Positions 6,801 through 14,457 are shown, counted from the first letter of the stretch. The stretch is 14,619 bases of DNA from CAZZIZ01 sp964654535 (GCA_964654535.1 CAZZIZ010000078.1:1-14619); one strand, 5' to 3'. Notes: a model not told the origin generated them from the letters alone. A program made the numbers and translations.

Positions 6801-9800
6801 TTAAGGTTTCTACACTATTACAAACCGACTGGTTATTGGCAACTCCTTGAAATTGTACTGTAGCTGGAACGCAATCTGCGCAAGTGTAAGATGCGCTCGG
6901 ACTATTACAATTGCCATTAGCACCTGAAGCGACAATACCTATGGTTAAGTTCGAGCCACTTGCAACTTGAAAACTAGTCGAAGAAGTAGACCCTTGTGAG
7001 ACTCCATTTACAAATACTTCATAAGAACTCGCTCCTGCAACACCCAACCAAGAAACGTTAGTCATATTTCCTTGATCGCTACAGCTGATTCCAGTTGGAA
7101 TATTCAAGCCTGTATTAATTTGAGTCGTAACCGCTGGGCTAGATACGGGTCCACAACCATCGTTGTAATCTACATTTAAAGAAGCCAACTTGCTACCCCC
7201 AGTAGAGTATGAAACCAAGTGTGGTCCGGCTCCTGTTGCCGTTGAAGGAGAAGCACCTGCTCCGAAGGTCCAAGTATAATCAGCTTGTCCATTTAGATTT
7301 CCTTCTATGCTGTAGAAGACAAAATCTCCAACACAAAAGTCATTTCCTCCTACAAGCGATGACGCAGTAAATGGCAAAGGAGCATTTCCTGGGCAGTTAC
7401 CTTGACTGTTTCCACTGCTTGAGAAAAAGTTGTTATTAAGATTATCACAATCCTCATCGATGTTCGAATTCGGATCAAGCATTACGTCAAAATCAAATGA
7501 CCCCGCCTCATTACCAATAGGCACTTCTATGAAGTAAGAATTAAAATAAGCAGGTGCGAATTGATTTTGAATAGGGTGTGTAACTACAGTTCCTGATGGA
7601 GAAGTACTGGTAATCTGAATTGGCAATTGCTGACCAGGAATTCCTCTACCCATATTGAATACATCAAGCTTCAAAGTCGCCATACCACCATTAGTTCCAG
7701 TGTGCGTTACTTCATCAAGAATGTACTCAGGTTTATCAAAATTATAAACCTGTATAGCCGGGTCACCAGAGAATGTAAACTCTAAACAAGTCACTTTTAC
7801 TCCTGTATTATTCGGAACGTAAACGTCATTGATCGTTTGTCTAATAATCTGACCTATAGTCTCACCATAATTGTCGCTGGTGACGTTCTGTACGAATTGG
7901 CTTGAGAAAATATCTAAGAAGGCAGGATACGCCAAGGCAAGTGTTGCTAAGAAACCAATACTTCCTCCATCTTCATATAGGGTATAGTCTTCCGCTTGAG
8001 ATTGGTTTCCAGGTCTGTGAATTTGACCAACGAAGCAAGAGTTTGACAAAACGAAAGGATAGCAACCTTGATTACTAAAATTAGAAGGTGCTAATGTCGT
8101 CGGCCCTTCATCAAAGTGGCCATTGAATTCCCAGTATTGACCGTGGGAGTGACCGTTGTACAAGATCATCGCTACACCATCATTGATACTCTGGCTGTAA
8201 GCCGGATTAACAGAACCCGGAGAGTGATCTGAAATTTCTAAAATGTCATCTACTACATTCCAACCAGTGTTATTCACTTGAACCTGCTGTTTGTAACCAG
8301 CAGTAAATTGGTAAAATTGATCCGTTTCTCCTTGCCCCCAACCTTTGGTCACGAGCAGTACATCTTTCATTTTTTGACGCGCTTCAATTGTACAATTGAA
8401 TTGTGCATCTAAGAATACTTGTTCATACTCTATTAATTTTTTCAAGTAGATACGTACGTGCTCAGATGTACGGGCAGGAATTCTACCAGTACCTATCTGT
8501 GGACGATAATCTACAATATTTGGTGTCGTCAACTCAACATCCGAAGGCTGATGACCATAAGTTGGAATTAAGCAACCGTCGAAATTCGTTTGATCAGATC
8601 TAAAATCATTATAGCCAATACCTTTTCCAAGCAACAGTAAATGTTGGGGATTGGTAGGCCATCCTTGAGGTCCACTTTTTACGAAGTTGACAAAGTTTTT
8701 AATCGATAGCGGGTGCTTTTGAATACCGTGTGCGAACTGATCGTACAACTCGTCGATGTTCACCTTCACCACATTGTAAGTTCCAGTCGGCGATGAGTTT
8801 CCACTAGAAGTAAACTCTCCTTGCTGACGATACTTTCTGTATTCCTCTACTTGATCAACCGGTCCGGTGGTCAATTGATCGTGATAAACCATAATATAAT
8901 TTCCCTGATTAGCAGGTAGCGAATAATCAGTAAAGTTTCTCACCTTGAAATCCGAAGCAGTCGGCTGAGTCACTTGAGAGCTCGTTGTAGATGAAATATA
9001 GAACTCACGTTTTCCTGGGTGTGCAGGATCGTAAGGGATATGCACCTTGTAAAGGTTATTACCACTGTTTTGCACTTCCCAACGATGTCCAGCAGTCAGG
9101 TCAATGATTACCGCTGAGTTACCACCATTAAAGTTTGTAATCTCGATATACTTGCTCGTATTTACATCCACATTAAAGGTGAAGTTTCTTTTATTCTCTA
9201 AGTCCCAGGTATGCGGGTAGCGTATAGTTGCGTAAGTAGCAGCAAACTTGCTTTCATAAGGATATACACCATCTATACCATTAATCGCCTCCATTGTTAT
9301 ATCGGTGGCAACGGCACCGAGTGTGTTCATTGGTACGTCAAAAATGTAATCACGAATTTCATACTCTGTAAACTGATCGTCTACATAAGCAGTCGTTGCC
9401 GTCGGGTTTTGATTTGCAAAATCGTTTACGTAAACTTTACAATGCTGATCTAAATAAGCACCTACTGCACCATCCAGACCTACGATAGACAACTCAACTT
9501 CAGCATCCAATCCAGAACCAGCAAATTGGTTCTTAGTAGATGTACGCATGAACTTTGGCCCACCAGTCTTGGTTATCGGATTGAACTGAGTAACCTGCGG
9601 AGCGGTATAACCTTCTCCTAATTCAAAATCCGCAAACCAAGATTTTGCACCTCCAACTTCAGTTTTTGGTTTTCCTCTATGGTGAACATTGAATGCAATG
9701 TTGGTTGACTCATGAATAAAAAATTGCTCGGCAGGAGGAACGCCATTAGTGTTATTTACTTGCTGGTTCAAACGCAAGTTATTTCCACCGGGATTTACCG

Positions 9801-10185
9801 AAACAAAATAGGCTCCTTCATCGGTAAACAAACTTTCGAATGCATGACTCTGGTGATCCGGAGATTCGTACAGTTGTGTATCGAAATACCCGTCGTTCTT
9901 TTCACCGTAAAATTCGATATAATCTCCAGGGCCAAACGTACCGTTTGTAGTAACATGGATAGGAACTTCCTCTCCTCGTGCAAACACCTGAAGCTGTGAA
10001 CCAACAGGATTTGTCAAACCCGCTCCAACCAAAGCATTATAACCAACACGATGGAGTCCTACCTCATCAGTGTAAAAGCGATAATAAGTTTGATCATATT
10101 CAATCCAATCATTAGCAGAAGTTTGCGCAATGATAGATGGGCATATCGTAAAGAATATCAACCCAATGAGAATAATTTTTTTCAT
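3892..10185 (-). CDS. Giant secreted C25 (gingipain/PorU2-like) cysteine protease with type B T9SS sorting domain
   Basis: About 2,100 residues; numbering here is from the upstream ATG at 10197, while the ATG at 10185 (residue 5) gives the better signal peptide, MKKIILIGLIFFTICPSIIA then Q. An N-terminal beta-rich region (about 25-430) resembles that of PorU-like proteins. The C25 domain spans about 433-819: LLLLGKGI, GRIPARTSEH, YNGHSHGQYW with probable catalytic H685, SNSCFVG with probable nucleophile C721, and closing GDPAIQVYN. The H-to-C spacing of 36 is close to gingipains. A CARDB-like domain (about 825-920) and a PKD-like domain (about 940-1030) follow. Then come two FN3-plus-Cys modules (1036-1192, 1193-1349), another PKD-like domain, and two PKD-plus-Ig units with period 164. 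Cys-rich repeats (1775-1875, 1969-2014) flank one beta domain, and a type B sorting domain closes the chain (about 2016-2101: PNVITPNGDSFNDNW, KIFSRWG, PKGTYYYLI, GTLTILR). It probably acts at the cell surface; substrates are unknown, and a sortase-like PorU2 role is possible but unproven. Confidence 0.92.
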   Translation of the reverse strand: MKKIILIGLIFFTICPSIIAQTSANDWIEYDQTYYRFYTDEVGLHRVGYNALVGAGLTNPVGSQLQVFARGEEVPIHVTTNGTFGPGDYIEFYGEKNDGYFDTQLYESPDHQSHAFESLFTDEGAYFVSVNPGGNNLRLNQQVNNTNGVPPAEQFFIHESTNIAFNVHHRGKPKTEVGGAKSWFADFELGEGYTAPQVTQFNPITKTGGPKFMRTSTKNQFAGSGLDAEVELSIVGLDGAVGAYLDQHCKVYVNDFANQNPTATTAYVDDQFTEYEIRDYIFDVPMNTLGAVATDITMEAINGIDGVYPYESKFAATYATIRYPHTWDLENKRNFTFNVDVNTSKYIEITNFNGGNSAVIIDLTAGHRWEVQNSGNNLYKVHIPYDPAHPGKREFYISSTTSSQVTQPTASDFKVRNFTDYSLPANQGNYIMVYHDQLTTGPVDQVEEYRKYRQQGEFTSSGNSSPTGTYNVVKVNIDELYDQFAHGIQKHPLSIKNFVNFVKSGPQGWPTNPQHLLLLGKGIGYNDFRSDQTNFDGCLIPTYGHQPSDVELTTPNIVDYRPQIGTGRIPARTSEHVRIYLKKLIEYEQVFLDAQFNCTIEARQKMKDVLLVTKGWGQGETDQFYQFTAGYKQQVQVNNTGWNVVDDILEISDHSPGSVNPAYSQSINDGVAMILYNGHSHGQYWEFNGHFDEGPTTLAPSNFSNQGCYPFVLSNSCFVGQIHRPGNQSQAEDYTLYEDGGSIGFLATLALAYPAFLDIFSSQFVQNVTSDNYGETIGQIIRQTINDVYVPNNTGVKVTCLEFTFSGDPAIQVYNFDKPEYILDEVTHTGTNGGMATLKLDVFNMGRGIPGQQLPIQITSTSPSGTVVTHPIQNQFAPAYFNSYFIEVPIGNEAGSFDFDVMLDPNSNIDEDCDNLNNNFFSSSGNSQGNCPGNAPLPFTASSLVGGNDFCVGDFVFYSIEGNLNGQADYTWTFGAGASPSTATGAGPHLVSYSTGGSKLASLNVDYNDGCGPVSSPAVTTQINTGLNIPTGISCSDQGNMTNVSWLGVAGASSYEVFVNGVSQGSTSSTSFQVASGSNLTIGIVASGANGNCNSPSASYTCADCVPATVQFQGVANNQSVCNSVETLNLAATPAGGTFSGNGVNGNTFSPSSLSPGSYEISYQHDGQGCPTSSSINILVTASPNAVSDISCSALGTTGNVVFNWSAVPGAGAYEIIYNGQVQPSSTGTSFTTPITGNNTIEVSVLSFDQSCSSAVASYVCEECIAANVAIQGITENQAFCVTSSPQTLSATPAGGTWSGSGITDGIFYPSTVSNGSYTLSYTVGAGSACASSQSVTVEVTEAVVPVISGAFTVCPDSGPQTYSTTAGVGAIGVSYNWTVSGNGTIVSGAGTNEITVDWGSSTNGTVSLSTQDNGGCSASSTQSIFADTDNVPQAAFSVNASSLCVGNNFTFQNGTANGTSYQWTLFNLLTQETQSFNEENPAVVITDPGTYNLTLNAFGCGSDQLTQTFDVTEASAEISSESGANYCVGDQVNLFSVNTSGTFSWTGPSIVSGTNGSAITVAPSGNSETYTLTYTDDNGCTDERSFDLSLLSSGSPTASFSALSTTACLGDSYEIVNNSENATSFNWSINNTTTGTSFTSAEFSPVINFTEIGTYDVQLTINGCSGSDVETLASFVTVSEAPTLDISSSANSVCPGGEVSLSLISNGSDFVWTSNVVGSLNETAGGTVTANVDGVTTFFVTATNTAGCPSTSSITIDTDPALCQGADEDCNDGIQNGNESGIDCGGPDCAACPTCDDAIQNGLETGVDCGGPDCADCPSCADGVQNGQETGVDCGGPTCPPCNVDPTCNDGIQNGDETGIDCGGTECAPCFTGTCDIEIVTDIECNPSDGSYTLFITAIGGAPDVDESSNYTLTGSGFNTAIQLAVEEVVEFTFDNGTPVSFQVSDSGGCSAEYVNSEILCPSCDDGIQNGTETGVDCGPDCEACDSCTDGIQNGDEEGIDCGGSCEPCLRNIPNVITPNGDSFNDNWEIGFLLDFPDNNVKIFSRWGSLLIEYDGYFNQFEGVVDGEELPKGTYYYLIDTGGDTEVMNGTLTILR
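4156..4293 (-). repeat. Two Cys-rich repeats beside the sorting domain (in CDS)
   Basis: Encodes residues 1969-2014 of the giant protease: two units of pattern CxDGIQNGxExGxDCG followed by two more Cys, starting at C1969 and C1993 (period 24). The first unit has a single Gly where the other units have GG before the C-x-x-C part. They abut the type B sorting domain, so they form the stem nearest the membrane anchor point. Confidence 0.85.
4573..4875 (-). repeat. Four tandem Cys-rich repeats (in CDS)
   Basis: Encodes residues 1775-1875: four units starting at C1775, C1800, C1825 and C1853, so the period is 25, 25, 28 residues (75 bases for the first steps). Each unit reads CxDGIQNGxETGxDCGG or close to it, then C-x-x-C. 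Each has four Cys, which may pair as disulfides, and acidic/Asn/Gly positions that could bind calcium (inference). Similar DGIQNG repeats occur in other Bacteroidota surface proteins, from memory. Confidence 0.88.
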
Positions 10186-10197
10186 AAAACGAACCAT

Positions 10198-10573
10198 TTA
10201 AAATAGAGCCTACGGCATTAAGCGCCGTAAAAATAAACCAAGCTAATAGTGAGTACCAATTAGAACCTTATAAAGTCCTGAATTCTAACTGAATAAACAC
10301 GGAATTCACCTAGTTTCTGGACTCAATAATTACAGGCAATAGTAGTTCCAAAAGTCAATAAATTGGCAATTCCTCAGGCCTAATAAAAACATGTGTCTGC
10401 ATTTGTACTTAGGGAATTTTCAAATGTGGATAACTCCTAATTTTCCTCTAAAGAAAAGTCCATTATTCACGCGACTTTCGGCCTATTCCACCGCTATTAA
10501 GTCCAACATCCAAGGCCTTTCGTTCCAATCCAATTCTTGACAACTTTTGACGGTCATTTAAAACCTGTTTTGG
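10198..10573. other. Divergent intergenic region, AT-rich half
   Basis: No plausible coding frame. It must hold the promoter of the protease-porP unit (minus strand), but no full match to the Bacteroidota -7 consensus TAnnTTTG with a -33 TTTG was found by eye on that strand. TAGCTTGG (reverse complement of 10238-10245) is a one-mismatch -7 candidate without a partner. TGTGGATAA at 10425-10433 is a perfect DnaA-box 9-mer on the minus strand. Two GAATTC palindromes lie near 10280 and 10302. Confidence 0.4.
10211..10229 (-). promoter_or_regulatory. Hairpin in the leader of the giant protease gene
   Basis: TACGGC (10211-10216) and GCCGTA (10224-10229) pair perfectly around a 7-base loop. On the minus strand the stem ends 13 bases before the ATG at 10197 and 25 before the ATG at 10185. 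If 10185 is the real start, the ribosome site stays clear of the stem, which mildly favours that start. Function is inferred from position only. Confidence 0.35.
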
Positions 10574-10722
10574 GCAGCAATTCCCGCTATCCGCTTGTAC
10601 TCGGCACGTCTGCGCTTTGTTCAGCATAGTCGCGGGTGTGTATTCCCTAGCCGGTCATCCACCCCCACTCCTTGCTTCAGGAAAAGCGCAGCCGCACCTC
10701 ATACCGCTACTATCGGGGCTGC
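10574..10722. other. Long foldable intergenic element (right), upstream of fadN
   Basis: The ends pair: GCAGC (10574-10578) with GCTGC (10718-10722), then after a 4-base bulge CCCG (10583-10586) with CGGG (10714-10717). Deeper inside, CTGCGCTTT (10610-10618) pairs perfectly with AAAGCGCAG (10683-10691), leaving a 64-base GC-rich terminal region. Read on the minus strand the edges carry CCCCGATAGTAGCGG and AGCGGATAGCGGG. I recall, without being able to check, that such GATAG..AGCGG / AGCGGATAGC edges with variable hairpin interiors recur between genes in Bacteroidota. It contains no ORF, and base composition is clearly higher in GC than the flanking AT-rich DNA. It may be a mobile palindrome or a structured RNA; the strand is not settled. 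Confidence 0.5.
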
Positions 10723-10756
10723 AAATGCTCGCGAGAAGCATATTCAAGAAGCAAAA

Positions 10757-10764
10757 TAGCTTTG
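10757..10764 (+). promoter_or_regulatory. Candidate -7 promoter box for the fadN-fadA operon
   Basis: TAGCTTTG matches the Bacteroidota -7 consensus TAnnTTTG exactly and would give a leader of roughly 55 bases before the ATG at 10827. No TTTG-like -33 box is seen about 19-21 bases upstream, so the call is tentative. A perfect 10-base palindrome, TTAAGCTTAA, at 10787-10796 lies between the box and the start and could be part of an operator. Confidence 0.35.
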
Positions 10765-10826
10765 AAGGCAGGTATAGTTCAAATTCTTAAGCTTAATCCC
10801 TAAGTTTGAGCGAATTTTCACAAATT

Positions 10827-13229
10827 ATGAGTTACCGTATACAAAAAGTCGCTGTTCTGGGTTCCGGAGTAATGGGATCAGGGATAGCCTGTCATCTGGC
10901 AAATATTGGATTAGATGTCTTATTGCTGGATATCGTTCCATTCGATATTAAGGACGAAGACAAGAAAAATCCAATCGTTCGAAACAGCATAGTCAATGGA
11001 GCATTGAAAGCTGCCTTGAAATCAAAACCAGCTGCCCTTTATGCTAAGGGTTTCGCTTCGCGCATTAAAACCGGAAACTTCGACGACGACCTCGACAAAA
11101 TTGCCGACGCCGATTGGATCATCGAAGTCATTATCGAGCGGCTCGACATCAAACAACAAATGTTTGAGAAAGTTGAGAAGTTGCGCAAAAAAGGTTCACT
11201 GGTTACATCCAACACCTCAAGTATTCCAATTAAAATGTTGGTCGAAGGTCGCTCCGACGAATTCAAAAAACACTTTTGCGGCACGCACTTTTTTAATCCA
11301 CCGCGTTACATGCCTTTGTTGGAAATTATTCCGCACAGCGAAAGCGATCCAAAAGTCATTGACTTCTTTATGGATTACGGTGATAACTACATCGGTAAGC
11401 AAACTGTTCTTTGTAAGGACACCCCGGCATTTATTGCCAACCGTATAGGTGTAATGTCCGGCGTTAAAATGATGCAGCTCACTGATAAGTACGACATGAA
11501 AATCGAAGAAGTAGATGCTATTGCCGGACCACTGATTGGACGTCCCAAAACGGCACATTTCAAGCTACAAGATTTAGTCGGTTTAGATACTGGTGATAAA
11601 GTAACCAACTTCGTTTTGCAAAACGTTAAGGGCGACGAGTACGTCGACAAAATTAAAGGCGAACCGACGCCGAAATACATGTCTTTCTTGTTGGAAAACA
11701 AGTTTCTTGGCAATAAAACCAAAAAAGGTTTTTACGAACGGACGAAAGAGAAAGATGAAAAGGGCAAAACAGTTTACTTGGCCCTCAACCTGAAAACGCT
11801 GGAGTACGAAAAAGCCATCAAACCTAGGCTGGCTGCGGTTGGCAGCGCTAGAAAGATAGAAGATTTATCACAGCGTTTGCAACATTTGGTAGATGGAGAC
11901 GAGCGCGAAAACAAATTCCTAAAAGAATATTTCGCTTCACTTTTTGCTTATACGGCAAATAGAATCCCAGAAATATCCGACGAGTTTTATAGTGTCGATG
12001 ATGCGATGCGCGCGGGTTACATGTGGGGCTACGGCCCATTCGAATATTGGGATCTAGTCGGTTTAGAAAAGGGAATTAAAATCGCCGAGGAATGTGGCGA
12101 AAGTATTCCCGCTTGGATTAAAGAATTACCGTCAAAGGGCTTTACTTCTTTCTACAAGTTAGAAGACGGTAAAAAGAAATATTTTGACCTTGCGAGCTCA
12201 TCTTATAAAGCACTTCCGAGTGCTGCCGAGTTTATTATTCTCGATGCTTTACGCGACAAAGAACCGATTCTTAAAAACAGCGAGTGTGTTGTTCACGATT
12301 TAGGAGATGGCGTTATGTGCGTTGAGTTTACTTCGAAGAGCAACGCCATTGGCGAAGGAATAGGGAAAGGAATTCACGAAGCCATTCAGATAGCAGAACG
12401 CGATGGATGGAAAGGAGTGGTTATTGGAAACAATGCGACCAACTTTACTGTAGGAGCAAACTTAATGGCCGTCGGAATGTTCGCCGCGCAGAAAGAGTTT
12501 GACAAACTCGACGTAATGGTCAACGACTTCCAACAGCTCACAAGTTTCATTCGTACTTCCAAAGTACCCGTAGTCGTAGCTACTCAAGGTTACGTTTTCG
12601 GTGGTGGATGCGAAATAGCTATGCACTGCAATGCTGGCGTTTATGCCGCTGAGTCGTACATAGGCTTAGTAGAAGTAGGTGTAGGCTTGGTTCCTGGAGG
12701 TGGTGGTACCAAGGAAATGGCGCTAAGAGCTTCGGATGCTTTCTTTGAAGGCGATGTACAAATGCCAACGCTTATCGAACACTTCAAACCTATCGCGACC
12801 GCTACGGTTGCGACTTCTGCTCATGAAGCATATGATCATAACTATCTGATGAACACCAAAGACTTCGTTGAAGTAGCCACGCCAAAAAATATTGGTGTAG
12901 CCAAAGCAAAAGTTTTAGAAATGGCAGAACGCTTTGTTCCGCCAGTAATGCGCGATGATATTACAGTATTGGGTCGCGGTGGCCTCTCTACTTTATACTC
13001 TGCCATAAACGAGTTTCGTTTAGGAGAGTATATGTCTGACTACGACGTAGAAGTTGCCCGCAAAGTGGCTTGGATAGTTGCCGGTGGCGATTTAACAATG
13101 CCGCAAAAAGTAAGTGAGCAGTATTTACTCGACCTCGAACGCGAGGCTTTCCTTAGTCTATTAGGAAATCAAAAAACAATAGACAGAATCCAGCACATAT
13201 TGGTGCATAACAAACCATTAAGAAATTAA
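10827..13229 (+). CDS. fadN: FadN-type 3-hydroxyacyl-CoA dehydrogenase / enoyl-CoA hydratase
   Basis: 800 residues from the ATG at 10827; an in-frame TTG at 10806 would add seven residues but family members begin just before the Rossmann strand, so ATG is preferred. The dehydrogenase half comes first: NAD-binding VLGSGVMGSGIA (10-21), SNTSSI (128-133), HFFNPPRYMPLLEII (154-168) with catalytic pair H154/E166, and FIANRIG (202-208). The C-terminal crotonase half has GGGCEIAM with E596 and GLVEVGVGLVPGGGG with E616. These two Glu are 20 apart, as in active enoyl-CoA hydratases. So both hydration of trans-2-enoyl-CoA and NAD-dependent oxidation of 3-hydroxyacyl-CoA are expected, in the cytoplasm. 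The domain order is the reverse of E. coli FadB/FadJ and matches Bacillus FadN, including length. One base separates its stop from the thiolase gene, indicating coupled translation. Confidence 0.95.
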   Translation: MSYRIQKVAVLGSGVMGSGIACHLANIGLDVLLLDIVPFDIKDEDKKNPIVRNSIVNGALKAALKSKPAALYAKGFASRIKTGNFDDDLDKIADADWIIEVIIERLDIKQQMFEKVEKLRKKGSLVTSNTSSIPIKMLVEGRSDEFKKHFCGTHFFNPPRYMPLLEIIPHSESDPKVIDFFMDYGDNYIGKQTVLCKDTPAFIANRIGVMSGVKMMQLTDKYDMKIEEVDAIAGPLIGRPKTAHFKLQDLVGLDTGDKVTNFVLQNVKGDEYVDKIKGEPTPKYMSFLLENKFLGNKTKKGFYERTKEKDEKGKTVYLALNLKTLEYEKAIKPRLAAVGSARKIEDLSQRLQHLVDGDERENKFLKEYFASLFAYTANRIPEISDEFYSVDDAMRAGYMWGYGPFEYWDLVGLEKGIKIAEECGESIPAWIKELPSKGFTSFYKLEDGKKKYFDLASSSYKALPSAAEFIILDALRDKEPILKNSECVVHDLGDGVMCVEFTSKSNAIGEGIGKGIHEAIQIAERDGWKGVVIGNNATNFTVGANLMAVGMFAAQKEFDKLDVMVNDFQQLTSFIRTSKVPVVVATQGYVFGGGCEIAMHCNAGVYAAESYIGLVEVGVGLVPGGGGTKEMALRASDAFFEGDVQMPTLIEHFKPIATATVATSAHEAYDHNYLMNTKDFVEVATPKNIGVAKAKVLEMAERFVPPVMRDDITVLGRGGLSTLYSAINEFRLGEYMSDYDVEVARKVAWIVAGGDLTMPQKVSEQYLLDLEREAFLSLLGNQKTIDRIQHILVHNKPLRN

Positions 13230-13230
13230 G

Positions 13231-14403
13231 ATGAAAGCATACGTAATAAGCGGTTTCCGCTCAGCCGTTGGCAAAGCGAAAAAAGGTGGATTTAAAAATT
13301 ACCGCTCAGATGATTTGGCCGTTGACGTTATCAAACACTTGATGGCCCAAAATCCAAATGTCGATCCTAAAATAGTCGATGATGTTATTGTAGGCTGCGC
13401 CAATCCTGAGGGTGAGCAAGGCTTACAGGTCGGTCGCTTAATAGCGGCGCGTGCTTTGGGCAAAGAGGTTCCAGGCATTACCATCAACAGATATTGTGCT
13501 TCTGGATTGGAAGCAATCGGTTTAGCTTCGGCTAAAATTGCAGCTGGTTTTGGGCATATTTATGTGGCTGGCGGTACGGAAAGTATGAGTTTAATTCCTA
13601 TGACGGGTTACAAACTTTCGCCGAGCTACAAAGCAAACATAGACAACATAAACTATCACGTTAGTATGGGGCACACTGCGGAAGCAGTGGCTGCGAAATA
13701 CAAAGTTACCCGTGAAGAGTCTGATGAGTTTTCGGTGAAGTCGCACGCGAAAGCAGAAGCGGCGATAGACGGTGGCAAGTTCAAAGATGAGATTGTTCCG
13801 ATTACGGTTGAAGATGTTTATGTCAAAGACGGCAAACGCGTTGAGTCTTCGCACGTAGTAGACACTGATGAAGGTTTACGTCGCGGAACTTCTATGGAAG
13901 GTCTTGGTCGACTGCGCGCTGCCTTTAAGCAAGGCGGTGTAGTTACGGCAGGAAACTCTTCTCAGACTTCTGACGGTGCTGCTTTTACTTTAGTGGTTAG
14001 TGAGGAAATGGTGAAGCAACTAAATCTTGAGCCAGTGGCGCGCTTGCTTTCTTGCAGCGCTGCGGGCGTTGATCCTTTGTATATGGGTATCGGGCCTTGT
14101 GAGGCTATTCCTAAAGCCTTGAAAGTGGCCGGCCTTGAACTGAAAGACATCGAGCAAATAGAATTAAACGAAGCTTTTGCTGCGCAGGCTTTGGCGGTTA
14201 TTAAGACGGCTGGTCTTGATCCTGAGATTGTTAATCCAAACGGAGGTGCGATTGCTTTAGGTCATCCACTCGGTTGTACTGGTGCGAAGTTGAGTATTCA
14301 GTTGTTTAACGAGATGCGTCGTAGAAAACAGAAATACGGAATGGTTACTGCTTGTGTTGGTGGTGGTCAGGGTATTGCAGGGGTTTATGAGTTGTTGAGT
14401 TAA
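13231..14403 (+). CDS. fadA: Acetyl-CoA C-acyltransferase (3-ketoacyl-CoA thiolase)
   Basis: 390 residues, the full length for a tetrameric-type degradative thiolase. Acyl-accepting C89 lies in NRYCASGLEAIG, the GNSSQTSDGAA loop follows, then NEAFAAQ, catalytic H345 in GGAIALGHPLGCTGAK and C375 in TACVGGGQG. All active-site elements are intact. The enzyme cleaves 3-ketoacyl-CoA with CoA to acetyl-CoA and a chain two carbons shorter. The ATG is one base after the fadN stop (TAA G ATG), so the two form an operon and probably a functional complex. Together with FadN it completes the cycle after the acyl-CoA dehydrogenase step. A biosynthetic acetoacetyl-CoA thiolase would have a similar sequence, but the operon argues for beta-oxidation. 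No intrinsic terminator follows; the repeat array begins 17 bases after the stop. Confidence 0.95.
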   Translation: MKAYVISGFRSAVGKAKKGGFKNYRSDDLAVDVIKHLMAQNPNVDPKIVDDVIVGCANPEGEQGLQVGRLIAARALGKEVPGITINRYCASGLEAIGLASAKIAAGFGHIYVAGGTESMSLIPMTGYKLSPSYKANIDNINYHVSMGHTAEAVAAKYKVTREESDEFSVKSHAKAEAAIDGGKFKDEIVPITVEDVYVKDGKRVESSHVVDTDEGLRRGTSMEGLGRLRAAFKQGGVVTAGNSSQTSDGAAFTLVVSEEMVKQLNLEPVARLLSCSAAGVDPLYMGIGPCEAIPKALKVAGLELKDIEQIELNEAFAAQALAVIKTAGLDPEIVNPNGGAIALGHPLGCTGAKLSIQLFNEMRRRKQKYGMVTACVGGGQGIAGVYELLS

Positions 14404-14420
14404 GAACGACTCACCCCACC

Positions 14421-14457
14421 TGTCATTTCGAGCGAAGCCGAGAAATCTGTGTGCTCG
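14421..14457 (+). repeat. Dispersed repeat, right array copy 1
   Basis: Begins TGTCATTTCGAGCGAAG and runs through AGAAATCTGTGTGCTCG. It matches copy 2 at 36 of 37 bases, and similarity continues about 9 bases further (CCTCATnG). It begins 17 bases after the fadA stop and reads in the fadA direction. Confidence 0.9.

Noticed and set aside
10425..10433. Origin of replication suggested by a perfect DnaA box in an AT-rich stretch
   Set aside because: Only one box is seen; there is no cluster and no neighbouring dnaA or dnaN gene.
10806..10826. TTG start for fadN at 10806
   Set aside because: It would add seven residues before the conserved N-terminus of the Rossmann domain; the ATG at 10827 fits the family better.
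11041..11722. Open frames on both strands inside fadN
   Set aside because: They overlap a fully conserved enzyme-coding frame and show no recognisable protein features; they are shadows.
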